Assembly: GCF_009707865.1 (NCBI RefSeq)
Contig: NZ_WMBA01000034.1
Location: 1-64,000 of the forward strand
Direction: 5' to 3'
Origin: Amycolatopsis pithecellobii
GTDB lineage: Bacteria; Actinomycetota; Actinomycetes; Mycobacteriales; Pseudonocardiaceae
DNA: 64,000 nt
Below are positions 52,328 to 60,317 of this stretch, piece by piece; within the stretch, counting starts at the first letter, position 1; the number at the start of each line of letters is the position of its first letter. The position numbers and the translations under genes were made by a program. The notes below the pieces were generated by a model. That model made no database searches and was not told the origin of the DNA. It was given only the letters and a program-made list of their open reading frames with translations.

Positions 52328-54326
52328 CACGGCCCACGGGAATCCACCGATATGGCTGCCCGATGACGCGGAAGCCCGCAGTTCCCAGCTCGGGAAGTTC
52401 TGCGAATTCATCGCGAAGAAGCACCGTGCGCCGATATCGTCCTACGCCGAGTTGCAGCAATGGTCGGTCGACAGCCGTGACGAATTCTGGCAAAGCATCT
52501 GGGACTTCTTCGACATTGCTGCCGACGGTGAGCGGCAACCGGTCCTGTCGGGCTCGACCATGCCCGGAATCCACTGGTTCCCGAACGCGTATCTGAACTA
52601 CGCCGAGCATGCCCTGCGCCACGGCGCCGACGACGCCGTGGCCATGATCGGCGTCGTCGAGCCCGGCACGTCGGTCACCTACACCTGGGGACAGCTGCGC
52701 GCGCAGGTCGCATCGCTCGCGTCGTGGCTGCGACGTCGTGGCGTCATCAACGGCGACCGGGTCGTCGGGTACCTGCCCAACGGCCCCCATGCGGTGATCG
52801 GCCTGCTGGCGGCGGCATCGATCGGTGCCGTCTGGTCGGTGTGCGGGCAGGACTACTCACCGGCCGCCGCTGCCGCGCGCCTGGGGCAGCTGGAACCAAC
52901 TGTCCTCATCGCCGCCGACGGCTACCACTGGAACGGCACCACCCGTGACCGCCGCGACGCGGCCGAAGAGCTGCGGCGGTCACTGCCGACACTGCGCGAG
53001 TGCGTCCACGTGCCCCACCTCGGCCTGGCCATCCGGGATGACGAGCTGTGGACGCCGTGGCAGGACACCATCGCCGACCCGGCGCCACTCCAGTTCGACC
53101 GCGTCGCCTTCGACACGCCACTGTGGGTGCTGTTCTCCTCGGGAACGACCGGGCAGCCGAAGGGAATCGTGCACGGACACGGCGGTGTGGTGCTCGAACA
53201 CTGCAAACTCCTCGGCCTGCATTTCGGCCTGTCCGGCGGTGACCGGTTCACCTGGTACACCACGACCAACTGGATGATGTGGAACCTCGTGGTGTCCGGC
53301 CTGCTGACCGGGGCCACGATCGTCGTCTACGACGGCAGCCCGGTGCACCCCACGCCACGCCGGATGTTCGAGCTGGCCGCCGAGACCCGCGCCCGGATGC
53401 TCGGTGTCAGCCCCGGTTACCTGCTCGCCGCCGAGAAAGCCGGCGTGGAGGTCGGCGATCTCGATCTCGGGGCGCTCACCACCCTCGGCTCGACCGGCTC
53501 GCCACTGCCACCGCAGTCCTACTTCTGGGTGCGTGACCATCTCGGCCCGCGCGTGCAGCTCGCCTCCGGCACCGGCGGCACCGACGTGGTCAGCGGATTC
53601 GCCGGCTCCACGCCGAACACTCCGGTGTGGCCGGGGGAGATCTCCGCGGTGAACCTCGGTGTCGCACTGGAGTCCTGGGACGACGACGGGCACCCGCAGG
53701 TCGGCGAAGTCGGCGAACTTGTGGTGACGCGGCCGATGCCGAGCATGCCGGTGGCCTTCTGGAACGACCCGGACGGCCGCAAATACCGCGAGGCCTACTT
53801 TTCGCGCTATCCCGGGGTGTGGCGCCACGGTGACTGGGTGACCGTCACCCCGCGCGGCAGTGTCATCGTGACCGGACGTTCGGACTCCACGCTCAACCGG
53901 CACGGGGTCCGCCTCGGCAGCGCCGAGATCTACCAGGTCGTGGAGGCCTTTCCCGAGATAGCCGAGGCGCTGGTCATCGGCGCCGAACTCGACGGCGGAC
54001 GCTACTGGCTGGCCCTGTTCGTCGTGCTCGCGCCGGGCGTCGTGCTCGACACCGAGCTGGACGCCCGCCTGCGCTCGGCGATCGCATCGCAGGCCTCACC
54101 TCGCCATGTGCCCGACGACATCATCGCGCTCACCTCGTTACCGCACACCCGAACCGGCAAGAAACTCGAGATCCCCGTCAAACGGATCATCCAGGGCGTG
54201 CCACCGGCCGTGGCGGCGAGCCGCGACGCCGTCGACGACCCGGCCGCACTGACCCAGTTCGAGCGTTACGCCGGTGGCGTCCGGCAGGGGCCGAGTGACC
54301 GCGATCTTCGGCGTGACCAGCCGTGA
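52317..54326 (+). CDS. Acetoacetate-CoA ligase (ANL superfamily)
   Basis: This 669-residue adenylate-forming enzyme begins with the acyl-CoA-synthetase N-domain (WFPNAYLNYAEHAL). Its ATP motif is LFSSGTTGQPKGIVHGHGG, then GSTGSPLPP, GGTDVVSGFAG and the hinge region GRSDSTLNRHGVRLG. GTD-VS-GF and the N-terminus match acetoacetyl-CoA synthetases rather than acetyl-CoA synthetases. ATG 52317 overlaps FAH by 11 bp. It would form acetoacetyl-CoA from a cluster intermediate. Confidence 0.9.
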   Translation: MPADTAHGNPPIWLPDDAEARSSQLGKFCEFIAKKHRAPISSYAELQQWSVDSRDEFWQSIWDFFDIAADGERQPVLSGSTMPGIHWFPNAYLNYAEHALRHGADDAVAMIGVVEPGTSVTYTWGQLRAQVASLASWLRRRGVINGDRVVGYLPNGPHAVIGLLAAASIGAVWSVCGQDYSPAAAAARLGQLEPTVLIAADGYHWNGTTRDRRDAAEELRRSLPTLRECVHVPHLGLAIRDDELWTPWQDTIADPAPLQFDRVAFDTPLWVLFSSGTTGQPKGIVHGHGGVVLEHCKLLGLHFGLSGGDRFTWYTTTNWMMWNLVVSGLLTGATIVVYDGSPVHPTPRRMFELAAETRARMLGVSPGYLLAAEKAGVEVGDLDLGALTTLGSTGSPLPPQSYFWVRDHLGPRVQLASGTGGTDVVSGFAGSTPNTPVWPGEISAVNLGVALESWDDDGHPQVGEVGELVVTRPMPSMPVAFWNDPDGRKYREAYFSRYPGVWRHGDWVTVTPRGSVIVTGRSDSTLNRHGVRLGSAEIYQVVEAFPEIAEALVIGAELDGGRYWLALFVVLAPGVVLDTELDARLRSAIASQASPRHVPDDIIALTSLPHTRTGKKLEIPVKRIIQGVPPAVAASRDAVDDPAALTQFERYAGGVRQGPSDRDLRRDQP

Positions 54327-54359
54327 GACCATGAACACCGACCGGCCCTGAGTTGAGAT

Positions 54360-55052
54360 GTGGATACCGCTGTGGGAACTTCTTCTGCGCCAACCCTCAC
54401 CGCCCGCGTCTACGACGCGCTGCGCGCGGACGTCCTCGCCGGGCGCCTGGCCCCGGGTTCCCGGCTGCGGCTGGTCGAACTGGCCGCCCGGTTCTCGGTG
54501 AGCCAGTCGGTCGTGCGTGAAGCATTGGCCCGGTTGTCCCAGCAGCGGCTCGTCGTCGCGTTACCCCAGCAGGGTTTCCGCGTGGCGCCGCTGAGTGTCG
54601 AGGATCTGACCCGGTTGACCGACGCGCGCAAGCAGCTCGAAGGTCTCGTCCTGCGGCTGAGTGTCGAACGTGGTGATGTGGCGTGGGAATCGGCCGTGGT
54701 GGCGGCGCATCACCAGCTGGAGCGCACCCCGATGTACACCGAGACGGGGGAGCCGAACGAGGAGTGGCTGGCGTCGCACGAGAAGTTCCACGCGGCTCTG
54801 CTGGCCGGGTGCGGCAACGTGTTGCTGACCGAGCTGGCGGAGGGCCTGCGGGAATCGGCGGCGCTCTACCGGGTGTGGTCGGTGCCGATCGGCCACGACT
54901 ACGACCGTGACCTTCCCCAGGAACACCGCGAACTGCTGGCTGCTGTGCTGGACCGCGATCCTGACACCGCGGTCGAGCTGATGCACCGGCACATCCAGCA
55001 CACCACCGACGTGCTGCTCTCGGTGGCCGATCAGTACTCCGCCACTTCCTGA
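54360..55052 (+). CDS. GntR-family transcriptional regulator (FCD/FadR subfamily)
   Basis: This 230-residue protein has an N-terminal winged HTH (YDALRADVLAGRLAPGSRL, SVSQSVVREALARLSQQ) and a C-terminal FCD ligand domain (DARKQLEGLVLRL, HEKFHAALLAGCGN). FCD regulators respond to carboxylic acids and control neighbouring catabolic operons. It lies between two TATCGATA-bearing promoters. The start is GTG 54360; GTG 54372 is possible. Confidence 0.9.
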   Translation: MDTAVGTSSAPTLTARVYDALRADVLAGRLAPGSRLRLVELAARFSVSQSVVREALARLSQQRLVVALPQQGFRVAPLSVEDLTRLTDARKQLEGLVLRLSVERGDVAWESAVVAAHHQLERTPMYTETGEPNEEWLASHEKFHAALLAGCGNVLLTELAEGLRESAALYRVWSVPIGHDYDRDLPQEHRELLAAVLDRDPDTAVELMHRHIQHTTDVLLSVADQYSATS

Positions 55053-55094
55053 CGCCGAGTACCTGCGTCTATGGGAGAGACACGTCTGCCTACT

Positions 55095-55105
55095 AAATAT
55101 CGATA
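55095..55105 (-). promoter_or_regulatory. TATCGATA palindrome, probable GntR operator (site 2)
   Basis: AAATATCGATA is the exact reverse complement of the 11-mer at 51440-51450 and lies 64 bp before the dioxygenase start, in an AT-rich patch. Confidence 0.6.
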
Positions 55106-55169
55106 AAAACTTGAAAAATCGCCAGATTCATCGGATTCTGGATGACAGCCACCACCGAAGGAGATACGG

Positions 55170-56102
55170 ATGCCCCTGCACCGGCTGACCTCGATCACGA
55201 TCGGCGTCCCCAACGTGGCGGAAACGGCCGCCTACTACACCGACTTCGGCCTCACCCCGCAGTCAGGCCCGGCGACGACACAGGCGTTCAGCACGGTCGA
55301 GGGTGGCGAACAGCTCCGCATCGCCCACGCCCCGACCCGCCGGCTGCTACGGCTGGGGGTCGGCGTGAGCGACCCCGATGACCTCGACCGGATCGCCGCC
55401 GGTTTGTCCCGCCTCGACGCGTCGTTCGACCGGGAGGCGTCGTCCCTGCGCACCCGGGAGCCGGGCACCGGCGTCGAAATCGTCGTCGAAATCGCCGAGC
55501 CGATCAAACAGACGTCAGCTGCGCCCGCACTGGCCAACGGGCCCGGGCGAGTGGACAGGGCGAACGAACGCGCCGACGCCACGCTGCGGGAAGGGCCGGT
55601 CAAGCCGCGGAAACTGGGCCACGTCGTGATCGGCTCGACCGACCAGGAGGCGAGCGAGAAGTTCTTCGCCGAGGGGCTGGGCTTCAAGACCAGCGACTCG
55701 GTGCGTGGCCTGGCCGCGTTCATGCGCTGCTCCACCGACCACCACAACGTGCTGGTCCAGCAGGCCCCGGTGTCGTTCCTGCATCACACATCGTGGCAGG
55801 TCGACGACGTCGACGAGGTCGGGCGCGGCGCGACGGCCATGCTCGAAGCCGACCCCGGCCGGCATGTCTGGGGCCTGGGCCGCCATCACATCGGCTCGAA
55901 CTTCTTCTGGTACCTGAAAGACCCGGCGGGCAATTTCAGCGAGTACTACTCCGACCTCGACTGCGTCGTGGACGAGCAGCTGTGGCGGCCCGGCGTGTGG
56001 GAAGGCCTCAAGGGGCTCTACAGCTGGGGCCCGCCGCCACCGCCGTCCTTCCTCGAGCCCGAGGACCTCGCCGCACTGATGACCGGCGCCCATTCCGCCT
56101 GA
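55170..56102 (+). CDS. Extradiol (VOC-superfamily) ring-cleavage dioxygenase
   Basis: This 310-residue protein has two vicinal-oxygen-chelate domains. The second carries the 2-His-1-Glu iron site: His in LGHVVIGS, His in FLHHTSWQVDD and Glu in FSEYYSD. This is the layout of type I extradiol dioxygenases (2,3-dihydroxybiphenyl/catechol type). AAGGAGAT precedes the ATG. It would open an aromatic or similar ring, upstream of the FAH hydrolase step. Confidence 0.85.
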   Translation: MPLHRLTSITIGVPNVAETAAYYTDFGLTPQSGPATTQAFSTVEGGEQLRIAHAPTRRLLRLGVGVSDPDDLDRIAAGLSRLDASFDREASSLRTREPGTGVEIVVEIAEPIKQTSAAPALANGPGRVDRANERADATLREGPVKPRKLGHVVIGSTDQEASEKFFAEGLGFKTSDSVRGLAAFMRCSTDHHNVLVQQAPVSFLHHTSWQVDDVDEVGRGATAMLEADPGRHVWGLGRHHIGSNFFWYLKDPAGNFSEYYSDLDCVVDEQLWRPGVWEGLKGLYSWGPPPPPSFLEPEDLAALMTGAHSA

Positions 56103-56117
56103 GGAGCACAGGAAAAC

Positions 56118-56861
56118 ATGGATCTCGAACTGAAAGGCAAGGTGGCCGTCGTCGGCGGCGCCACCTCCGGCCTCGGCCTCGCCATCGCGCGGGCACTGTC
56201 CGCCGAGGGGGCTGAGGTCGTGATGGTCGGCCGGCGGGCCGAACTGCTGCGCACGGAGGCCGAGCGGATCGGCGGCCATCCGTTCACGGGGGACCTGAGC
56301 CGACGCGAGGATCGTGCGCGGCTGATCGAATCCACCGTCGAACGGTTCGGTGGTCTGGACATCCTGGTGTGGAACACCGGGGGACCGGCTGGGGGACCGG
56401 CGGCGGGTATGGCAGCCGAGCAAGCCCGGGCGACGTTCGACTCGCTCGTCGTTCCGCTGGTCGACCTGGTGGAGCGGGCGCTGCCGCACCTTCGGGCCAG
56501 TACCGCCGGGCGCATCCTCGCCGTCACCACGGGCGGGGTGAAGGAACCAACCGCCGGCATGGGGTTGTCGAACGCGATCAGGCCCGGCATCGCGGGCTAC
56601 CTGAAAACGCTGTCGACGGAACTCGCGCCGGAAGGCATCACCGTGAACAACCTGGCGCCCGGCCGGATCCTCACACAGCGGTTCGACGACATCTTTCCTG
56701 ACGGGCCGCCGGCCGGCCTGGAGGAGGAGATCCCGCTGGGGCGCTTCGGCCGTCCCGAGGAGATCGGCGCGGCCGCCGCTTTTCTCGCCTCGGCCTGCGC
56801 CGCCTACATCACCGGCGTCACGCTGGTGATCGACGGCGGGCTCGCCAAGGGCATCTTCTGA
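56118..56861 (+). CDS. Short-chain dehydrogenase/reductase lacking the YxxxK motif
   Basis: This 247-residue Rossmann protein has GGATSGLG near the N-terminus and WNTGG in place of NNAG. At the catalytic helix, the aligned YxxxK positions read Ser and Arg (LSNAIRPGIAG), as in a divergent SDR subgroup. Canonical SDR chemistry is therefore doubtful. The C-terminus (LVIDGGLAKGIF) is family-typical. It follows the dioxygenase by 15 bp. Confidence 0.85.
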   Translation: MDLELKGKVAVVGGATSGLGLAIARALSAEGAEVVMVGRRAELLRTEAERIGGHPFTGDLSRREDRARLIESTVERFGGLDILVWNTGGPAGGPAAGMAAEQARATFDSLVVPLVDLVERALPHLRASTAGRILAVTTGGVKEPTAGMGLSNAIRPGIAGYLKTLSTELAPEGITVNNLAPGRILTQRFDDIFPDGPPAGLEEEIPLGRFGRPEEIGAAAAFLASACAAYITGVTLVIDGGLAKGIF

Positions 56862-56886
56862 CCAGAAACACGAACAGGAAGGCGTC

Positions 56887-57285
56887 ATGTCACAACTTAC
56901 TCTTGAGCACGCGCAGAAACTGTCCGCCGCCGCGTGCGACAAGGCCCGCGAGATCGGTGTCGCGATGACGGTCGCGATCGTCGATGCCGGGGGGCATCTG
57001 GTCAGCCTGACGCGGATGGACGGCGCGCCGTTCGTGGTCACCGAGATCGCGATCGGGAAGGCGTACACGGCAGCGTCGTTCGGCATGCCGACGAGCGACG
57101 TCGCCGAGCGGTTCGCGGACCGTGTCCAGTTCACCACGGCGATCCAGGTCGCCACCCAGGGGCGGTTCATGCTCAGCAAGGGCGGGCTGCCGATCGTCGC
57201 CGACGGCCGGACCATCGGAGGTATCGCGGCCAGCGGGGGAACCGGCGAGCAGGACGTCACCGTCGTTCAGGCCGCCCTTACTTAA
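56887..57285 (+). CDS. HbpS/GlcG-family haem-binding-like protein
   Basis: This 132-residue protein has the DUF336 fold: AIVDAGGHLVSLTRMDGA, KAYTAASFGMPT and the C-terminal GIAASGGTGEQD. Members include HbpS of Streptomyces and GlcG of glycolate operons. It has no signal peptide, so it is probably cytoplasmic, perhaps a cofactor-binding or auxiliary protein. It is the last gene of the cluster. Confidence 0.88.
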   Translation: MSQLTLEHAQKLSAAACDKAREIGVAMTVAIVDAGGHLVSLTRMDGAPFVVTEIAIGKAYTAASFGMPTSDVAERFADRVQFTTAIQVATQGRFMLSKGGLPIVADGRTIGGIAASGGTGEQDVTVVQAALT

Positions 57286-57286
57286 C

Positions 57287-57300
57287 ATAATGTACATTAT
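57287..57300. promoter_or_regulatory. Perfect 14-bp AT-rich palindrome
   Basis: ATAATGTACATTAT begins one base after the TAA of the last cluster gene. It is symmetric without a loop and has no T-run, so an operator or a protein-binding site is more likely than a terminator. It lies between convergent genes. Confidence 0.45.
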
Positions 57301-57333
57301 CGGCGCTTGAACCAGGAGGCTGGAAGAGGGGCC

Positions 57334-57696
57334 TCAGCGCAGGCGTTCGAGCTCGCGTGCGGACTCGGCGAGCTCGAACGCCATCCGCCGCAGCTCGTCG
57401 GCCGCCGCACCGTCGTCGGCGGCGGTCACGACGTCCTCCGCGGCGCAGCGCAGCTGGAACAACCGGTCCTGTAACGCCGCGAGTTCCGTGTCGGACAACA
57501 CGACCGCGTCCTCCGGCAAGCCGCTGCGTTGCACGGCGGCCCGCCGCTCGTACGCTCGTTGCCGGCATGACTGCCCGCAATAGCGCCGCCGCCGTCCTTT
57601 GGCGGCGGCGTTTTCCAGCCGGCGTCCACACCAACCACAGTGCTGGGGCGCGATTTTGCGCGGGATTCCCGCCAGCAGGTCGACCGTCTTGCTCAC
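57334..57696 (-). CDS. Zinc-finger protein of unknown function
   Basis: This 120-residue protein has CGWCGRRLENAAAKGRRRRYC followed by GQSCRQRAYERRAA, a four-Cys zinc-finger pattern, then an acidic helical C-terminus (ELAALQDRLFQLRCAAEDV). The same type of finger heads the coiled-coil protein at 49063. It may bind DNA. GTG 57696 is the start; a TAGGGT box upstream could give a leaderless message. Confidence 0.75.
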   Translation of the reverse strand: MSKTVDLLAGIPRKIAPQHCGWCGRRLENAAAKGRRRRYCGQSCRQRAYERRAAVQRSGLPEDAVVLSDTELAALQDRLFQLRCAAEDVVTAADDGAAADELRRMAFELAESARELERLR

Positions 57697-57763
57697 GCGC
57701 ACGACCCTAACCGGCCATTGTTCGCTCACGCGCCGGCCACGCCGATGCCGCACACTGGGTGGG

Positions 57764-58549
57764 GTGGACAGCACACACCCGTACCTCGCCGGCGACGTCC
57801 CCCGGGCGTTCGCCCACCGTGGCTGGCACCTGGACGAGCTCGACGGGATGGAGAACTCGCTGTCGTCGTTCCGCCGCGCCGCGGCGGAGGGTTTCCAGTA
57901 CATCGAGACCGATGTGCACGCCACCTCGGACGGGGTCATTGTCGTGCATCATGACGACTCGCTCGACCGCACGACGGACTCGCACGGGGCGATCGCGGCG
58001 CAGCCGTGGTCGGCGGTCAAGAACGCGAAGGTGGGCGGGCGCGAGCCGGTCGCCCGGCTCGAGGACGTGCTCGAGGAGCTGCCCGAGGTCCGGCTCAACG
58101 TCGACGTGAAAAGCGACGATGCCGTGGTTCCGTTCGTCAAGCTCATCGAGCGGCACGGCGCGCACGAACGCGTTGCGGCAGCGGCGTTTTCGGACACGCG
58201 GCTGGCCCGGATCCGCAAGCTCGCGGGCCCGAAACTCCTCACGTCGATGGGCCCGCGTTCGGTCGCTGTCCTGTGGGCCAACGGCTGGGTTCCGTGGCTG
58301 CGCCTGGGTTTCCTGCACCGGGGCGCGATGGCGCAGGTGCCGGTCCGCCAGGGTGGGCTGCTGGTGGTGGACCGCTCGTTCGTGCGCACCGCGGGCCGGG
58401 CCGGGGTCGAGGTGCACACCTGGACCATCGACGACGAGGACGAGATGCACCACCTGTTGGAGCTGGGTGTGCACGGGATCGTCAGCGACCGCCCCGACCT
58501 GCTGCGCAAGGTGCTGCGCGAACGTGGCCAGTGGGATGGCCGGGGTTGA
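57764..58549 (+). CDS. Glycerophosphodiester phosphodiesterase
   Basis: This 261-residue TIM-barrel GDPD has AFAHRGWH (His13-type catalytic), ENSLSSFRRA, IETDVHATSDGVIVVHHDDSLDRTT and LNVDVKSDD, with HTWTIDDEDEM near the end. It hydrolyses glycerophosphodiesters to glycerol-3-phosphate and an alcohol. No signal peptide is seen, so it is cytoplasmic. GTG 57764 is the start. Confidence 0.92.
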   Translation: MDSTHPYLAGDVPRAFAHRGWHLDELDGMENSLSSFRRAAAEGFQYIETDVHATSDGVIVVHHDDSLDRTTDSHGAIAAQPWSAVKNAKVGGREPVARLEDVLEELPEVRLNVDVKSDDAVVPFVKLIERHGAHERVAAAAFSDTRLARIRKLAGPKLLTSMGPRSVAVLWANGWVPWLRLGFLHRGAMAQVPVRQGGLLVVDRSFVRTAGRAGVEVHTWTIDDEDEMHHLLELGVHGIVSDRPDLLRKVLRERGQWDGRG

Positions 58550-58555
58550 CGCGGA

Positions 58556-59227
58556 TCAGCGCGGGGGTTTGCCGTCCCAGGCGGCTTTCCAGGTCTTGGG
58601 GCCGAGCCGGCCGGAGTCGTTGATCGCGTTGGCGCGCTGCAGGTCCAGCACGGCCTGCTGGGTTTTGCCGTAGTAGCAGCCGGTGCCCTGGAAGCTGTAG
58701 CCGAAGGCGTTCATCCGCAGCTGGAAGCTCCGCAATGCCGGGGCGCAGTCGCCGTAGGCGTAGACGAGGCCGGGCCACGGTGGTTTCGCCGCGACCGGCG
58801 GCGGAGTGGGTGCGGGCGCCGGACGTCCGCCGATGTAGGCGGCCTCGGCGTAGCTGGGGATCCGTTTACTGCGGGCGTCGCCGTCGCCAAGCAGGCCGAG
58901 CATGCCGGCGCATTCCCATGGCTGCCAGCCGCGCATCCGGTACAGGTACAGCGCGCGGTAGTCCTGTTCGGCGGCGCTGGCCTGGTCCGGCCGGCCGGCG
59001 CCGCCGACGCTGCGCCAGGTGGGCAGGTCGAACTGGTAGGCGCCGTAGTACCCGGTACCGGTGTTGATCGTGTAGCGGTTGCTCGACTCGCACATGCGCA
59101 GTTTCAGCCAGGTCGACGCCGCGGGATCGGCGGACGCGGCGGTGCTGGTGAGCAGCTGCACGGTTCCCGCGACCAGCGCGATCAGGAGAACCCGGATGCC
59201 CACGCGTCTGAATCGGTGCTTCACCAT
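58556..59227 (-). CDS. Secreted resuscitation-promoting factor-like transglycosylase with peptidoglycan-binding domain
   Basis: This 223-residue protein has a signal peptide (VGIRVLLIALVAGTVQLLTSTAASA), then an Rpf/transglycosylase-like domain with the catalytic Glu in MRMCESSNRY-type context (CESSNRY), followed by GYYGAYQFDLPTWRSVGG. A C-terminal PG-binding-1 domain (YAYGDCAPALRSFQLRMN, AVLDLQRANAI) follows a Pro-rich linker. It cleaves peptidoglycan and may aid exit from dormancy. ATG 59227 is chosen over longer frames for its leaderless promoter. Confidence 0.9.
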   Translation of the reverse strand: MVKHRFRRVGIRVLLIALVAGTVQLLTSTAASADPAASTWLKLRMCESSNRYTINTGTGYYGAYQFDLPTWRSVGGAGRPDQASAAEQDYRALYLYRMRGWQPWECAGMLGLLGDGDARSKRIPSYAEAAYIGGRPAPAPTPPPVAAKPPWPGLVYAYGDCAPALRSFQLRMNAFGYSFQGTGCYYGKTQQAVLDLQRANAINDSGRLGPKTWKAAWDGKPPR

Positions 59228-59233
59228 GCGAGC

Positions 59234-59262
59234 ACAGTAAAATTGCGCACCAATCGTCACAA
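59234..59262 (-). promoter_or_regulatory. Leaderless promoter of the Rpf-like gene
   Basis: On the minus strand TTGTGA (59262-59257), a 17-bp spacer and TACTGT (59239-59234) form a good -35/-10 pair, and six bases separate the -10 from the ATG at 59227. Confidence 0.6.
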
Positions 59263-59736
59263 CTTTCACATCAAACCCAACAGAATCACATAGACCACTG
59301 TTCACGGTGGTGAGCGACACGCCCGGCATCTGCGGAACGGCCGGTCGGCGCGGGAAACGCCGGGACCTGGTGGCACTCCCCTGGGCTCGACACGCCCCGC
59401 CGGCGACCGTTCTCAAATCACCCGATCAAGGGAGGCCCGCGCTCGCGCCGCCAGAATTTTCCGGATCATCACGCACGAAGCCTTTTCCGTCACCCTGTGT
59501 TAGTGGGCCCGGTCGATCGCACGGCGAGGTTGATCCCGGTCACGGCAGGAGGGGCAAACCCGGCTCCCCGAGCCCACCCGCCTTCCGCTTTTGCCGTCAT
59601 CCCGATAGCCCGACTGGGGGATAATCGCAGAAAGAGGGCCCAACCGCGTCACTAAGCGGGGCGTACGGTGTCCTCCTGGTGGAAGCTGTTTTGGAGGGGT
59701 GAGACTCGCTCGCCGAGCGCGGCGGCATCACAGGCT
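59263..59736. other. Long non-coding region between rpf-like gene and rbpA
   Basis: I see no gene in these 474 bp. A GATAAT at 59620-59625 may be a second -10 for rbpA. Short stems occur (GGCT/AGCC around 59570, CCGC/GCGG around 59645), and an untranslated RNA cannot be ruled out. Confidence 0.4.
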
Positions 59737-59764
59737 GGGAATTCGCGGTCGGTGAGTGTCGTTG
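59737..59764 (+). promoter_or_regulatory. SigR/SigH-type promoter of rbpA
   Basis: GGGAAT (59737-59742), exactly 18 bp, then GTTG (59761-59764) fits the sigma-R consensus GGGAAT-N18-GTT used for thiol-oxidative stress genes. It lies 58 bp before the rbpA ATG. Confidence 0.75.
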
Positions 59765-59822
59765 CATAGGGTGAGCACCACCCTGGCTCTTAACCCTCGG
59801 AGCCGACTGAAAGGACGTCATC

Positions 59823-60170
59823 ATGGCCGACCGTGTACTCCGTGGAAGCCGGCTGGGAGCGGTCAGCTACGAAACCGACCGGAACCACGATCTCGCGCCC
59901 CGGCGCACCGTGCGGTACGCGTGCCCGAAGAACCACGAGTTCGAGGTGCCCTTCTCCGACGACGCGGAGATCCCGTCCGTGTGGGAGTGCCGGCTGCACG
60001 GCAGCGAGTCCGAGATCGTCAACGGCGGGCAGCCCGAGCAGAAGAAGGTCAAGCCGCCGCGCACGCACTGGGACATGCTGCTGGAGCGGCGCTCGATCCC
60101 GGAGCTCGAAGACCTGCTGAACGAGCGTCTCGCGGAACTCAAGGGCCGCCGGACCAGCCGCTCGGCGTAG
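59823..60170 (+). CDS. rbpA: RNA polymerase-binding protein RbpA
   Basis: This 115-residue protein has ADRVLRGSRLGAVSYETDRN, CPKNHEFEVPFSDDAEIP with a Cys/His zinc-like core, and the sigma-interacting C-terminus LLERRSIPELEDLLNERL. RbpA binds RNA polymerase and sigma-A-type factors and stabilises open complexes. AAAGGACG precedes the ATG. Its SigR-type promoter matches its known role in oxidative stress in Streptomyces. Confidence 0.95.
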   Translation: MADRVLRGSRLGAVSYETDRNHDLAPRRTVRYACPKNHEFEVPFSDDAEIPSVWECRLHGSESEIVNGGQPEQKKVKPPRTHWDMLLERRSIPELEDLLNERLAELKGRRTSRSA

Positions 60171-60186
60171 CCGCACCACGAAAACG

Positions 60187-60221
60187 AACAGGCCCCGCGT
60201 CCTCCCGCCGCGGGGCCTGTT
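60187..60221 (+). terminator. Intrinsic terminator of rbpA
   Basis: AACAGGCCCCGCG (60187-60199) pairs perfectly with CGCGGGGCCTGTT (60209-60221) around a 9-nt loop, starting 17 bp after the stop codon. Confidence 0.85.
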
Positions 60222-60317
60222 GCTGTGCTACGTCGTTCTTTTCCACATGTTGGCAACTTGCGCCGCCTCAGGTTCCGCCACCCGCATCGCCACGCACGCC
60301 GTGTCTACTGTTCTTGG

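Noticed and set aside
59228..59736. Possible c-di-AMP (ydaO) riboswitch upstream of the Rpf-like gene
   Set aside because: The gene has a good leaderless promoter right at its ATG, and I could not find the conserved ydaO core on the minus strand.
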